From Hyaloperonospora brassicae (taxonomy: Eukaryota > Oomycota > Peronosporomycetes > Peronosporales > Peronosporaceae), in the NCBI GenBank assembly GCA_947650285.1, contig CANTFL010001486.1, positions 62,001-126,000 of the forward strand: a DNA stretch of 64,000 bases, given 5' to 3'. Position 1 is the first letter of the stretch, and each line of letters opens with the position of its first letter. Below the pieces are notes generated by a model. It worked only from the letters and a program-made list of their open reading frames with translations. It was not told the DNA's origin and did not search any database. Below are positions 10,675 to 21,929 of the stretch, one piece after another. The position numbers and the translations under genes were made by a program.

Positions 10675-11963
10675 TCGAGCACCGCTCGTAAATGGTCAAT
10701 GTAATTGTCCACATCTGACCGGCCGTTCATAGCACGACTATGGACAAAGATGTCATCAAAGTAGGTCTGTGCATAACCTCGGTGAGGCCGAAATAGTTGC
10801 GTCACAAGACGATTGAACGTAGCTGGCGCGTTTGACAAGCCCTGTGGCATAACTAGCCACTCCCAGAGCATACCGCTCGGGGTACTCACCGCTGTTAGCG
10901 GAATATCTTTCTCACGCATGAGTAATTGGTAATAACCATCGACTAAATCGAGTTCACTGTACATCGTACATCCCACCATATTGTTCTGAAGAACATCTTT
11001 CCGAGGGATTGGTGTCTGAGCCGGGATCGTGGCAGCATTAAGCTTATCGTAAGCATGAACAATGCGCCACTTTCCATTGGGCTTTCGGACACAAAATGTG
11101 GGCGTGGAGTGAGGAGATTTGCTCTCACGAACCATGCCCGCTGCGTGCTTTGCACGAAAGAAGTCGTCAATGACGTCGCACTGTTCCTTCGGTAAAGGCC
11201 ACTGCCGTGTTACGCAGTATTTAGTTCCAGGAACCAAGTCAATTTCATGACGTACACCTCTATCGGGAGGTAAGACGGACGGTGGGTTGTGACACACCAC
11301 GTCCTGAAACTCCTTTACCAAAGGATAGAACGGATCAAGAGGATCCTTAAGGATCGAAGATCCACTACGGGCATCCAATGCCGCCTTTGTGTCCTCAAAG
11401 ACAGACTCGTCCAATAACGAGGATGAATTCAACTCAATATCCGGCCGAATGACCACTAACTCGGATAATTCTCCTGCCTGTAAGGCTTGGCTAAATTCGC
11501 CGTCAGACATTTCGTCTAGGTCAAAGAGAGTGTCCAAAGGTGGAAGAGTCTCAAGACTAATATTGCCATCGATCTGGCCAGTCAACCCATTGACAAGTTT
11601 ATATAGTGTATTATTAATATTATCACTTCGTGACTTCTTATACGTTGGGCGCTTCACAGTGGCCACCTTACGCTGGAATAGTTTCCTCAAAGAAACCTTA
11701 CGCCTCCTAGAGGCAGGGAAAGTAGGGTCCCCGTGATTGCTATTTGTCTTAGCACGCTCTAGACGATGGCTCATGTCCTGAACGACATCTGGTGAAGTGT
11801 TACGTAACTCAAACACTTCACCCAGTGGATTTACACGGACCACTTCACGTACAGCATTCGGGCCTAGCCCTGAACACTCTGGATTCTCGCCATCAATGTC
11901 ATTACCGACATTCAGTGAGGTGCCATCACGGCCGTCCTCACTCTGTGTATTTTCACGTGCCAC
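10602..11963 (-). CDS. Chromo-Gypsy A: reverse transcriptase frame
   Basis: A 453-codon open frame covers the linker after protease and the reverse transcriptase palm and fingers. [38 protein letters not shown] and TYFDDIFVHSR (the YxDD catalytic box) are all intact. The listed start is GTG; in a living element this would be part of a polyprotein. It differs from copy B at only a handful of residues. The frame ends where the shared one-base deletion shifts it. Confidence 0.9.
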   Translation of the reverse strand: MARENTQSEDGRDGTSLNVGNDIDGENPECSGLGPNAVREVVRVNPLGEVFELRNTSPDVVQDMSHRLERAKTNSNHGDPTFPASRRRKVSLRKLFQRKVATVKRPTYKKSRSDNINNTLYKLVNGLTGQIDGNISLETLPPLDTLFDLDEMSDGEFSQALQAGELSELVVIRPDIELNSSSLLDESVFEDTKAALDARSGSSILKDPLDPFYPLVKEFQDVVCHNPPSVLPPDRGVRHEIDLVPGTKYCVTRQWPLPKEQCDVIDDFFRAKHAAGMVRESKSPHSTPTFCVRKPNGKWRIVHAYDKLNAATIPAQTPIPRKDVLQNNMVGCTMYSELDLVDGYYQLLMREKDIPLTAVSTPSGMLWEWLVMPQGLSNAPATFNRLVTQLFRPHRGYAQTYFDDIFVHSRAMNGRSDVDNYIDHLRAVLECMRTKSCTPTRPSASLVQKRFPF

Positions 11964-11987
11964 CGCACTGACATCAGAGTAATTACA

Positions 11988-12647
11988 TTATTGATGTCTC
12001 GTCCCTAGGACAACCATGCCTGCAGCATGCAGTGACTCATTATCAAAACGAGTATCACTCAACGGAGTACAACTCTCTTCAAACATATTAGAAGCGCTCC
12101 GCTCAACATTCATGTCATAGACATTCGAGTTAATCAACTCCGACATACCAATGTCCAGCACATTGACATCTTCCGTCAATGGCTCGCGCCAATAGCGCTT
12201 TTGTTGCCTAGCAAAGGTGGGTTCATGACTCTCCAAAGCTTCGCTAGGAACATTGCGCGTGGCGCCTAAGGTCTTATACCTCCAATCAATCCATGGCTCA
12301 TGGCGTTCAAGCCAAGCCATACCCAAGATGAGATCATATCTCGAATCCAAGTCAAGGACGAGACAGCGTTCTATACTATCAAAGTCCAAAAACCTCACGC
12401 CCAACTTCAATGGAACTTTAGGCACGGTAACGCGACTACCCGTCGCTAACCGAACAGTGATGGAATCACCTTCATGCGATTTGAGCGCCTCAGCATATTG
12501 CTGACTCCTCTCAAGGGAACGGCGTCTAGCATAGTTGTATGACGCCCCAGAATCGATTAATATCGACCAGTGCTTCTCAAAGCCTTTAACTATCGCCTCA
12601 GCGACTAACAAGCCAGGCTTGTATCCACGCTCTGTGCTTGCTGGCAC
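11988..12647 (-). CDS. Chromo-Gypsy A: retropepsin-like protease frame
   Basis: The frame has WSILIDSGASYNYARR, with the D-S-G aspartic protease loop, and later DLILGMAWLERH, the second conserved feature of Gypsy proteases. The protein is practically identical to that of copy B. It lies between gag and reverse transcriptase, separated from the latter by one TAA. Confidence 0.88.
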   Translation of the reverse strand: MPASTERGYKPGLLVAEAIVKGFEKHWSILIDSGASYNYARRRSLERSQQYAEALKSHEGDSITVRLATGSRVTVPKVPLKLGVRFLDFDSIERCLVLDLDSRYDLILGMAWLERHEPWIDWRYKTLGATRNVPSEALESHEPTFARQQKRYWREPLTEDVNVLDIGMSELINSNVYDMNVERSASNMFEESCTPLSDTRFDNESLHAAGMVVLGTRHQ

Positions 12648-12733
12648 GGAGCTCTGTGGGGCTACGCCCTGTGTTGCTCTACCTCGTAGAGGAGTGACAG
12701 AACTCAGTTCTACCCCAGTAGGCCGCCCCGCGC

Positions 12734-13205
12734 CTACTGGGTGTCGACGTTTCCCCGTGCCATACCAGGCTTCTGGTTGAGGCTGGGGTTTCGACCCATA
12801 GGAGTCGGTTGTTGCTTACGCAAAGGACAAGTGGGACGCAAGAGTTTAGTGCTTCCGCACATGTAACAGCGTCTCACCTCGTGTCGTTGCCCTGCAACAT
12901 GAAGCTCCGCTTTACCTTCATCTTCAGCATGGCTGAGATCCATTGGTTCTGGCTTACATTAAGCCGAGGTGCTTGCAGAGATTGCCCTCGCAAAGCTTGG
13001 ATTGTACCCATTCCAAATAAGTCTGGCCGACTTAAAGGTATGCTCAGCATTCTGAGCGATGCTCACAGCCTCCTCAAAAGTCGAGGGATGGACCCGATAC
13101 ACCTCGGTCCTGGTAACGCCATTGCGAAGAACCTATATGAAGACAGTCATATAGACTGTCTCAGAGAAAGGGTCAGACTGCGTAGCAGCAATAAAATTTA
13201 TCAAG
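12734..13205 (-). pseudogene. Chromo-Gypsy A: gag remnant
   Basis: The C-terminal part has the knuckle CYMCGSTKLLRPTC, in which the histidine of CX2CX4HX4C is leucine, as in copy B. Upstream, SDPFSETVYMTVF aligns with copy B gag but with stops and lower identity; similarity is lost near 13,200, so the 5' end of the element is missing. Confidence 0.75.
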
Positions 13206-13362
13206 CTTCTCAAACCGGGCGGGGTTTGGTCACGGCCGTAAATTGGAAAAAAGAAAATGATTACAGACACGTGGTTTTATGTGTTCCACATTAACAAGTT
13301 TACTAGGACGTGAAGCATTTTTTTATTTTCGTAATATCTGAGGCATTTTGTTTATTATTTAA

Positions 13363-14359
13363 GGCCACGGCTAGGGGCACACCCCATTTTTGCTACGGGC
13401 ACACTCGCCCGCCTAAAATAATGATGAAGAGGACTTCACAATTTATGGTGCAGAATGAGTAAACACGTAGTCACTTAATCTGCCTGATATAACCCTATCT
13501 TAGACAGTAATTGCACTCACGCGCGAGATCGTATCAATCCATCTTTGCCAGGGCGGTGTTTAAACGGGATAAGCCTGCTGGAGTCTCTACTGTCTCGAAG
13601 ACGGTATACAATTCATAGTAACGATGCGAAGATCCGACCATTGGCAGTGGCAACAACATTCGAATTTCTACGTGTTCACAGTCACGAGTCGTTATGAAGA
13701 TTTTATCAACATGCATAATATTGGCATGTGGCTGCCGAATTAATCTCTTCAGGTACGCTAAACAATAAACCATGTTTCACATGAACGCTAGCGTTTTAAA
13801 TGACGAATAATGACAGGTGCGCCTCTGCAGCACCTCCGCTACTCCACAAATACAATTTTATTAAGAGCCAATGCGATGCCAATAATCACAACAGTGATCA
13901 TCCACAGCTCGTGACTGAACTAGGAAGTTTATTTTCCAGCTGCAGTGGACGCTGCTTGGAAATGCCTCTTCTCATGGCTGCCTCGGTCTTACTTAGCAGA
14001 TGACCGCCCCAGTGTATTTTCTCCTACTTCTTCTGCTCTGCCACTTTTCCTTTAGCATCGTCATGGCTTTACAGATATTCAAATCCGTTGATGGGTGAGT
14101 TGCAGCTCGAGTGAGCTTCTCCTTAGCTCTCTCGAGGCACGAAAAGAAACGTACCGCGTGCAATAATTGTGGAATTACAGCTAAAGTGTGTGACGCAGTA
14201 CGCACTAATTCATTCTGTAAAATTTACGGTAGTGTATACGTATTTTATTCTACACCATAGAATATGAAGTCCTTTTTATCATTTTAGAAGGGCGGGTGTG
14301 CCCATAGCAAAAATAAGGTGTGCCCCTAGCAAAAGTGGGGTATGCCCCTAGTGGTGGCT
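13363..14359. mobile_element. Non-autonomous DNA transposon with ~125-bp terminal inverted repeats
   Basis: The left end (about 13,363-13,485) and right end (about 14,232-14,359) are inverted copies: both read inward from GCCAC..CTAGGGGCA, through ~27-bp subrepeats with GTGTGCCC.TAGCAAAA, to CTAAAAT.GAT..A.AGGACTTCA and TATGGTG.AGAAT. The element is flanked by ATTATTTA(A) at 13,354 and 14,360, an 8-9-bp target duplication. Long inverted repeats plus a ~9-bp duplication fit Mutator-like elements; the superfamily is inference. Two small internal minus frames (13,773-13,534 and 14,205-13,993) are not recognised and no transposase is seen. Confidence 0.72.
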
Positions 14360-14399
14360 ATTATTTAATTATCTGTGACATTTTATTAATTTTCATGAT

Positions 14400-16022
14400 C
14401 AAATGCGGCAAGTTTCTAATTTTCCCCTAGACAATCATGAAAATTAAAATTGCGCCACACGATGAAAAACTAATATAAACGCGCTAAATGATCAAAAATA
14501 AATAATAGCACACGCTGCGGTAGACTTTATGTTCGAATACATTCGGCGTACCTTAAATGTGATATTGTTGTATGCAAGCCTGCACATGCCGTCGATTCCC
14601 AATCAATTAAAAATGCACGAGACAATTTACACGATACTGTGAGCAAGATGCGAGCAACACAAAAACAGTATGTATGGATGGGTGAGGTACTGACAGTTGT
14701 GTAGATTGTCACATTATGCAGTGTACACGCACCGCATCCATCAATTTCTTTCAGTACGTTTGCAATAGACACCATCATATCAACAAGGACTCAATTATCT
14801 TGTTGCTCTAGCGTATCACGATATAATATCATTGACCGACCTGATGTTTTACTTGGTACTCAGACAATCAGCAAACATCGACATGATCCCCTGCAGGGCA
14901 AAAGCACATATTTGCTAGTTCTCCATCAGATATCGGCTCTTTTACCTGTCTATACGTCATCTCAAGCTGACTTATGGCGCGCCGTTGACATTCACTGTAG
15001 TAATGTGTACGCGCCATTGCAACAAAGCGCTATATCATCTTATTCTTTCACCACGCTGACATTAGATTGTATATCTACAAATGTATACACTAACACAACA
15101 TATAAGAATGATGAAAGGGTAAGAAGAAACGTTGTTGACATATCGAGCAATATGATCACTTCAAGATTTCGTTCGTATCGTCAAGACGCCTCCTCCTTCT
15201 TACGATTCGAGTAATAGTCACCACTAACTACAAAAAATAAAGGTTCCGAGATATCACAATATGCGAATGATTAACGGTGTAACTAAATGTAATTGCACGA
15301 GTTTGGGCTCTGTGTATTAGGTCGTATGGTGTACACTGCTGGTGCATTTATTTATCTTCCTATTTTTAATTGAATTTTCCATTTTTTCCATCTCGTGGTA
15401 GTATTTTCGTTATTATTTGGCGCTATATTTTATATTTGAAGTACTAGGTGTATCTTTATGACTGTAACGGTGAAGTGTATCATATTTATTTTTCCACATC
15501 TATGATGAATTTATTATTTTTAATATACGATAGAATACAAAAGGTGCTGACTACCGCGTGGAGAACCGCGTGGAGAACTGCTTGGGGAACAGCGACACTG
15601 TTAAAATAATCAGTCAAAATAGCTGAAGCGAGTCTAATAAAAATTCGATGGGTTGGAAGGTGCCGCATGAATATTTTGTCTTTATATTTACTTAAGTACA
15701 ACACAAAAATGGGTAAAACGCGGTATCTGCCACAAGGTATAACCAATTTACGATGCGTATTAGACTCCGTTGATATCACTAGTAGATAGACCATGGTAGG
15801 ATTGAGTAGCACAATGATGTATCTTTATTGCAGCTCATGTCCGACGTGTACAATGGTGACCGAGCTGATAGGTTGATGTGCATGCTGTCCTCCATAAGAT
15901 TGCGTCGATATTTGCAATCATACATACTACGCCATTCACATTACACACACATCAGTATATATCAATAGATATTTATTTGTAACGACTACATAATTTTAAA
16001 TCATTATTCTATCTCATGTGTC
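14400..16022 (+). repeat. Inverted segmental duplication, left arm part 1
   Basis: This stretch matches the reverse complement of 61,200-62,096 plus 63,356-64,000. Anchors include AAATGCACCAGCGGTGTACA near 61,850 against its counterpart near 15,340, and the CCCACCCATACATACT segment at 63,785 against 14,670. It is non-coding and moderately diverged. The right arm holds an extra 1259-bp insertion. The duplication probably extends past the window end. Confidence 0.85.
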
Positions 16023-16337
16023 TGTGGTGTAAAGAATTTCAGCTTCGGGATACTATTTCGGCAGCTTAAGGATCGACGACTCAGGTGTCGGAGACTCGAG
16101 AAACAGAGGCAAAGGTCGGCAAATCGAGTATCGGCGACTCAAGTGTTGGCGACTAGGATGTCGGCGACTCATGGGTAGAGCAGAATACGAAAATATTGAG
16201 CGACATATTCATCAATTTATTTGTGTAAGAACAATAACAGGACAAAGAGCCATTCAAACTGGCTCTGCGAGAAAGCAAAAGAGACAAACTCATAAATTGG
16301 AGAATCAGCTAAGTCCAAGACATGCGTACACTTAAGG
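16023..16337 (+). repeat. Solo LTR of element X, left part
   Basis: It starts TGTGGTGTAAAGAATT, like the 5' LTR at 37,111, and contains short imperfect repeats around GTCGGCGACTC. The LTR is interrupted at TAAGG by Gypsy copy B and resumes at 23,928. It is flanked by TGTC on both sides (16,019-16,022 and 24,511-24,514). Confidence 0.75.
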
Positions 16338-16812
16338 TGTAACGGGGTTACACGTCGGCTGGTAGTCGACGATAGGTGTGGTGCACACAAGAGAGGGGGT
16401 TACCCGATAAAGTAATTTTAGAACACAGTGAGTGTATCAATTGTTGAAGACTGATGTCTGTCATCAATTGATTGCGAGATCTTTTAAGAGGTTATTTAGG
16501 GCAGGTTAAATACGTTGTTCTAAGGTGTTCTTTTAGGTTAATCAAAGACATAAAATTCAGTTCCCCTTTTGATCAGTAAGAGACACGTGCCTTACGAGGC
16601 GTCTTTGATCGATAGGAGCTAGCAATACCTGTGAAGGTAGCTACTCCTGAGCACTCTGTGCTGTGATTCTTTTGAATCGTTTGGTCCCTTAGGAACGGGG
16701 ACCGTAAGCTCTCTGAGCTTGGTGACTCTCTGGGTCGGGTTCGTAGAACCAAAGTTGCTCGTAAGAGCGTTAAGTCTTCCTCTGACTTAAGGAGCTGTGT
16801 AGCTCCGCTACA
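16338..16812 (+). repeat. Chromo-Gypsy B 5' LTR (475 bp)
   Basis: It starts TGTAACGGGGTTACACG and ends CTCCGCTACA. The 3' half contains a series of short hairpin-like motifs (CTCTGAG, GACTCTC, GTTCGTAGAAC, AGCTCCGCTACA). It is 99.4% identical to 23,405-23,879. Confidence 0.95.
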
Positions 16813-16814
16813 CT

Positions 16815-16822
16815 TGGTAGCA
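16815..16822 (+). other. Putative primer-binding site (initiator Met tRNA-like)
   Basis: TGGTAGCA lies two bases after the 5' LTR. This matches the complement of a tRNA 3' end TGCTACCA, as in eukaryotic initiator Met tRNA, for 8 bases only. Confidence 0.45.
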
Positions 16823-16920
16823 CTTGTAGTCAATCTAAGCCTGAGTCTATACGACTGATCCTCTGTGAGGATGGAACATTCCACACCTCTCACTGAGGAA
16901 TAAAAGTCGAGCTTGATAAG

Positions 16921-17904
16921 ATGACAGCGGCCGTAGGCCCTGAGTACGTGGAGATTCTAGCTGCACAAGGTCCCGACGTGCTCAACGCACGAGTAGAGAC
17001 CTTCATGCAGTATGAAACGGCCCTGTTGGGCCAGGTTCAAAACTAAGTAGCGTCGGCTATGCCGACACGCTGTGTGGCTATGCCACCAGAAGAGGCTAAG
17101 CCTCGTCCCCTTCGGGTGGACGTTAAATATTATTCCGGGAAGGAGGGGGAAAACCTTACCCTTTGGATCCATGAGATTGAGATGGCCATGGACTCTGGTC
17201 TCATCTCACTTGAGAACCAGCTGGTCTCGTTGGCTATCTCTAAGCTCGATGGTAGAGCAAGAGAGTGGGCTTTGACGTGTGGCACGTCGGTCAACTTGGC
17301 GTTTCCCTCGTGGAATTCGCTTAAGTTGGACCTTTTTCGAGTTTTCTCGCCGCCTAACCAGGCATATCGCGTGCGCTCACGCTTCTTGTCTTCCCGTCAA
17401 GGTAAGAACGAGTTAACGGACAATGTCCAGGAGTTAAGAACTCTGATGGCTGCCATGCAGTCCGACCCTCTCCCTGAGACCGTCTACGTGACAGTCTTCA
17501 TGGAAGGTCTTCGCACTGGCATTGCCAGGACCGAGGTCCTTCGAGTCCATCCCTCGACTTTTGAGGAGGCTGTGAGCATCGCTCAGAATGCTGAGCATAC
17601 CTTTAAGGCAGCTAGACTAATTTGGAATGGGTACAATCCAAGCTATGCGCGGGCAACCTTAGCAAGTAGCTCAGATTACTGTAAGCCCGAACCGATGGAT
17701 CTCAGCAACGCTGAAGATAAAGGTGAAGCTGAGCTTCATGTTGCAGAGCAACGACACGAGGTGAGACGCTGTTACATGTGCGGAAGCACTAAACTCTTGC
17801 GTCCCACTTGTCCTTTGCGTAAGCAACAACCGACTCCTATGGGTCGAAACCCCAGCCTCAACCAGAAGCCTGGTATGGCACGGGGAAACGTCGACACCCA
17901 GTAG
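16921..17904 (+). pseudogene. Chromo-Gypsy B: gag
   Basis: An ATG at 16,921 opens a frame (MTAAVGPEYVEILAAQG) that stops at TAA near 17,044; the next frame, from the ATG at 17,059, gives 281 residues. It has a capsid-like region (WIHEIEMAMDSG ... FPSWNSLKLDLFRVF ... VTVFMEGLRTGIARTEV) and a C-terminal knuckle CYMCGSTKLLRPTC whose histidine is leucine. I infer the true start is 16,921 and that this copy is broken by the early stop. Confidence 0.85.
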
Positions 17905-17990
17905 GCGCGGGGCGGCCTACTGGGGTAGAACTGAGTTCTGTCACTCCTCTACGAGGTAGAGCAACACAGGGCGTAGCCCCACAGAGCTCC

Positions 17991-18650
17991 GTGCCAGCAA
18001 GCACAGAGCGTGGATACAAGCCTGGCTTGTTAGTCGCTGAGGCGATAGTTAAAGGCTTTGAGAAGCACTGGTCGATATTAATCGATTCTGGGGCGTCATA
18101 CAACTATGCTAGACGCCGTTCCCTTGAGAGGAGTCAGCAATATGCTGAGGCGCTCAAATCGCATGAAGGTGATTCCATCACTGTTCGGTTAGCGACGGGT
18201 AGTCGCGTTACCGTGCCTAAAGTTCCATTGAAGTTGGGCGTGAGGTTTTTGGACTTTGATAGCATAGAACGCTGTCTCGTCCTTGACTTGGATTCGAGAT
18301 ATGATCTCATCCTGGGTATGGCTTGGCTTGAACGCCATGAGCCATGGATTGATTGGAGGTATAAGACCTTAGGCGCCACGCGCAATGTTCCTAGCGAAGC
18401 TTTGGAGAGTCATGAACCCACCTTTGCTAGGCAACAAAAGCGCTATTGGCGCGAGCCATTGACGGAAGATGTCAATGTGCTGGACATTGGTATGTCGGAG
18501 TTGATTAACTCGAATGTCTATGACATGAATGTTGAGCGGAGCGCTTCTAATATGTTTGAAGAGAGTTGTACTCCGTTGAGTGATACTCGTTTTGATAATG
18601 AGTCACTGCATGCTGCAGGCATGGTTGTCCTAGGGACGAGACATCAATAA
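17991..18650 (+). CDS. Chromo-Gypsy B: retropepsin-like protease frame
   Basis: The frame carries LIDSGASYNYARR (active site D-S-G) and DLILGMAWLERH. It begins at a GTG and would be part of a gag-pol polyprotein. The protein is the same as in copy A apart from isolated changes. Confidence 0.88.
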   Translation: MPASTERGYKPGLLVAEAIVKGFEKHWSILIDSGASYNYARRRSLERSQQYAEALKSHEGDSITVRLATGSRVTVPKVPLKLGVRFLDFDSIERCLVLDLDSRYDLILGMAWLERHEPWIDWRYKTLGATRNVPSEALESHEPTFARQQKRYWREPLTEDVNVLDIGMSELINSNVYDMNVERSASNMFEESCTPLSDTRFDNESLHAAGMVVLGTRHQ

Positions 18651-18674
18651 TGTAATTACTCTGATGTCAGTGCG

Positions 18675-20036
18675 GTGGCACGTGAAAATACACAGAGTGA
18701 GGACGGCCGTGATGGCACCTCACTGAATGTCGGTAATGACATTGATGGCGAGAATCCAGAGTGTTCAGGGCTAGGCCCGAATGCTGTACGTGAAGTGGTC
18801 CGTGTAAATCCACTGGGTGAAGTGTTTGAGTTACGTAACACTTCACCAGATGTCGTTCAGGACATGAGCCATCGTCTAGAGCGTGCTAAGACAAATAGCA
18901 ATCACGGGGACTCGACTGTCCCTGCCTCTAGGAGGCGTAAGGTTTCTTTGAGGAAACGATTCCAGCGTAAGGTGGCCACTGTGAAGCGCCCAACGTATAA
19001 GAAGTCACGAAGTGATAATATTAATAATACACTATATAAACTTGTCAATGGGTTGACTGGCCAGATCGATGGCAATATTAGTCTTGAGACTCTTCCACCT
19101 TTGGACACTCTCTTTGACCTAGACGAAATGTCTGACGGCGAATTTAGCCAAGCCTTACAGGCAGGAGAATTATCCGAGTTAGTGGTCATTCGGCCGGATA
19201 TTGAGTTGAATTCATCCTCGTTATTGGACGAGTCTGTCTTTGAGGACACAAAGGCGGCATTGGATGCCCGTAGTGGATCTTCGATCCTTAAGGATCCTCT
19301 TGATCCGTTCTATCCTTTGGTAAAGGAGTTTCAGGACGTGGTGTGTCACAACCCACCGTCCGTCTTACCTCCCGATAGAGGTGTACGTCATGAAATTGAC
19401 TTGGTTCCTGGAACTAAATACTGCGTAACACGGCAGTGGCCTTTACCGAAGGAACAGTGCGACGTCATTGACGACTTCTTTCGTGCAAAGCACGCAGCGG
19501 GCATGGTTCGTGAGAGCAAATCTCCTCACTCCACGCCCACATTTTGTGTCCGAAAGCCCAATGGAAAGTGGCGCATTGTTCATGCTTACGATAAGCTTAA
19601 TGCTGCCACGATCCCGGCTCAGACACCAATCCCTCGGAAAGATGTTCTTCAGAACAATATGGTGGGATGTACGATGTACAGTGAACTCGATTTAGTCGAT
19701 GGTTATTACCAATTACTCATGCGTGAGAAAGATATTCCGCTAACAGCGGTGAGTACCCCGAGCGGTATGCTCTGGGAGTGGCTAGTTATGCCACAGGGCT
19801 TGTCAAACGCGCCAGCTACGTTCAATCGTCTTGTGACGCAACTATTTCGGCCTCACCGAGGTTATGCACAGACCTACTTTGATGACATCTTTGTCCATAG
19901 TCGTGCTATGAACGGCCGGTCAGATGTGGACAATTACATTGACCATTTACGAGCGGTGCTCGAGTGCATGCGCACGAAAAGTTGTACGCCAACGCGTCCA
20001 AGTGCATCTTTGGTGCAGAAGAGATTCCCTTTTTAG
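18675..20036 (+). CDS. Chromo-Gypsy B: reverse transcriptase frame
   Basis: 453 open codons with the reverse transcriptase signature blocks [37 protein letters not shown] and TYFDDIFVHSR. The catalytic aspartates are present. The frame is lost near CMRTK because one base is missing relative to copy C (54,810-54,830), a lesion also present in copy A. Confidence 0.9.
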   Translation: MARENTQSEDGRDGTSLNVGNDIDGENPECSGLGPNAVREVVRVNPLGEVFELRNTSPDVVQDMSHRLERAKTNSNHGDSTVPASRRRKVSLRKRFQRKVATVKRPTYKKSRSDNINNTLYKLVNGLTGQIDGNISLETLPPLDTLFDLDEMSDGEFSQALQAGELSELVVIRPDIELNSSSLLDESVFEDTKAALDARSGSSILKDPLDPFYPLVKEFQDVVCHNPPSVLPPDRGVRHEIDLVPGTKYCVTRQWPLPKEQCDVIDDFFRAKHAAGMVRESKSPHSTPTFCVRKPNGKWRIVHAYDKLNAATIPAQTPIPRKDVLQNNMVGCTMYSELDLVDGYYQLLMREKDIPLTAVSTPSGMLWEWLVMPQGLSNAPATFNRLVTQLFRPHRGYAQTYFDDIFVHSRAMNGRSDVDNYIDHLRAVLECMRTKSCTPTRPSASLVQKRFPF

Positions 20037-20377
20037 GGTGCTTTATTGGTAAGCGAGGCCTTAGAGCAGATCCCGCTAAGGTAAGAGTCATAGTTGATTG
20101 GCCGGTTCCAAAGAACCAAAAGGACTTACGTAAGTGGCTTTGTCTAGCCAATTACTTGCACAAGTACAGTGAGAATTACGCAGATACGGCTCGGCCATTA
20201 TCCAATCTCCTTAAAAAGGATGTGGAATGGTGTTGGACGAACGCCGAGCAGGAAGCCTTTACGGCTGTAAAAGAGAGCCTTCTTCATGCGCCAATCTTGG
20301 CTTTGCCCGATCCTGATCGGCCTTTCAGTGTCGTCTGTGACGCATCTGACTTTGCCATCGGCAGTGCTGCGTTATAA
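19964..20377 (+). pseudogene. Chromo-Gypsy B: reverse transcriptase thumb and RNase H start
   Basis: This frame overlaps the previous one and continues pol with ASKCIFGAEEIPFLG, QKDLRKWLCLANYLHKY and FSVVCDASDFAIGSA. It ends at TAA (20,375), with another stop close behind; both stops are shared with copy A. Confidence 0.87.
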
Positions 20378-20476
20378 ACAGATGTAGAAGGACAGTAACT
20401 CGTCGTGTCGTTTGACTCTTGACAGCTGAAGGCTGCAGAAAAGAACTATCCTGTTCATGACCAAGAGCTACTTGCA

Positions 20477-21448
20477 ATGAAGTATTCTCTCGTCAAATTC
20501 AGAGTTCATCTTCTTGGCTCTGAGCCGTTTGTGATTTACACCGATCATGCGTCACAACGCACTGCGACCCAGTCGCCCCATCTCTCTCAGAGAATGGCTC
20601 GTTGGCTGTTCTTCTTTGCCGAGTCTAAATTCGAGGTGAAGTATAAGCCGGGCAAGCAGAATGCTTTGGCTGAAGCGTTTTCACGCAGGCCCGAATATGA
20701 GCTTGCTCATGTTACGACTCTGTCATCATCGGTCACAGACCTCATTTGTTCGGCATATGCCAAGGATGAACACTGTGTAGCTTTGCTACGTGCTCTGGGG
20801 AGCGAGGAATTTAACGACTCAGACATTAAATTGTCGGCACGATTACGTGCGAGGCTACATCGATATTCCATCGATCAAGGCCTGTTGTGCTATAGCACGG
20901 ATGTGGAGGATACTCCCCGTATCGTTGTCCCTCATGATGAGGAATTGAAGTATCGCATCCTCTATGAGGCGCATGATACTGCGGTGAGCGGTCATCTCGG
21001 TCGAGAAAAGACACATAGCGCCGTGAGCCAATATTATTGGTGGCCCAAACTTTACAAATGGGTAAGCACATATGTGCGTACGTGCGAAACGTGTCAACGG
21101 GTGAAACCCTCAGCTCAGGCGGCTGCGCCGCTCGCTAGTCTCCCTATACCCTCTGGGTGCTGGGAGTCCATCAGTATGGATTTCATGTTCGGTCTGCCGA
21201 AAGATGGGCAAGTCAATACGGGTATTGTGGTCTTTGTTGACCGTTTGAGCAAGATGGCTTATTTAGCGGCGGTGCCGGATACCATAGAATGTGAGGGTAC
21301 AGCTACGCTGTTTATAGATCGCGTATTTCCACAACACGGTTTGCCGTTGGCAATTGTCTCTGATAGAGATCCTCGCTTCACTGGGAAAGTTTTGGAAAAT
21401 CATCTTCAAGTTGCTCGGCACACGTTTGGACACGTCCAAAGCGGATAA
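20477..21448 (+). pseudogene. Chromo-Gypsy B: RNase H and integrase N-terminal half
   Basis: It includes the RNase H C-terminal half (IYTDHAS, QNALAEAFSR), the integrase zinc finger (SGHLGREKTH ... CETCQRVK), SMDFMFGLP and VSDRDPRFTG. The frame then shifts near 21,440, as in copy A. Confidence 0.88.
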
Positions 21449-21906
21449 TCCGCAGACAGATGGTCAAACCGAGCGAGTCAACCGCGTTATCGGTGACATC
21501 TTGCGCAGTGTTTGCGCTAAAACACCAAAACGTTGGAGTTCGGTGCTCCCTGTTGTTGAGTTTAGCGTTGAACAACGCTGTTCATGCCTCTACAGGCTTT
21601 ACTCCGTTCTATGTGAACGGTCTCACACACCCTCGCGTTCCGTTAACGCTACCACTGCGTGGTTCAGGGCTTGGTGGGGGAGAGATGGCCGATCGGCTTG
21701 CACATATCAGCCCTGCTACTGTTCAAAAACAGGTAAGCGAGTTTCTCGCAACGCGATTAGATGTCTTCGACACGTGCGTGATGCACTGGCTGATATCCAG
21801 GATAGACAAAAGGATCAAGCTGATGTTGAAGGCAGATGATGTATTGAACGTTATAAGGTCGGAGACCAAGTTATACTCAATGCTAAAAACCTACCTACAA
21901 ATGTAG
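21354..21906 (+). pseudogene. Chromo-Gypsy B: integrase core, 3' half
   Basis: NPQTDGQTERVN holds the catalytic glutamate. A frameshift near 21,570 (absent from copies A and C) moves the reading to a second frame that continues as FTPFYVNGLTHPRVP and on to 21,906. Around 21,440-21,620 the sequence differs more from copy A than the rest of the element does. Confidence 0.85.
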
Positions 21907-21929
21907 TCTCTGCTGTCTTCAAGACAAAC

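Larger units (their letters stand above)
6741..13210 (-). mobile_element. Ty3/Gypsy chromodomain element, copy A (5' truncated)
   Basis: The order on the minus strand is gag remnant, protease, reverse transcriptase, RNase H, integrase, chromodomain, then a 3' LTR at 6741-7264. From the LTR to about 12,890 it is nearly identical to copy B (16,338-23,922) in inverted orientation; upstream in gag the similarity drops to roughly 88% and then fades. No 5' LTR is visible before the DNA transposon at 13,363. Most pol lesions are shared with copy B. Confidence 0.92.
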
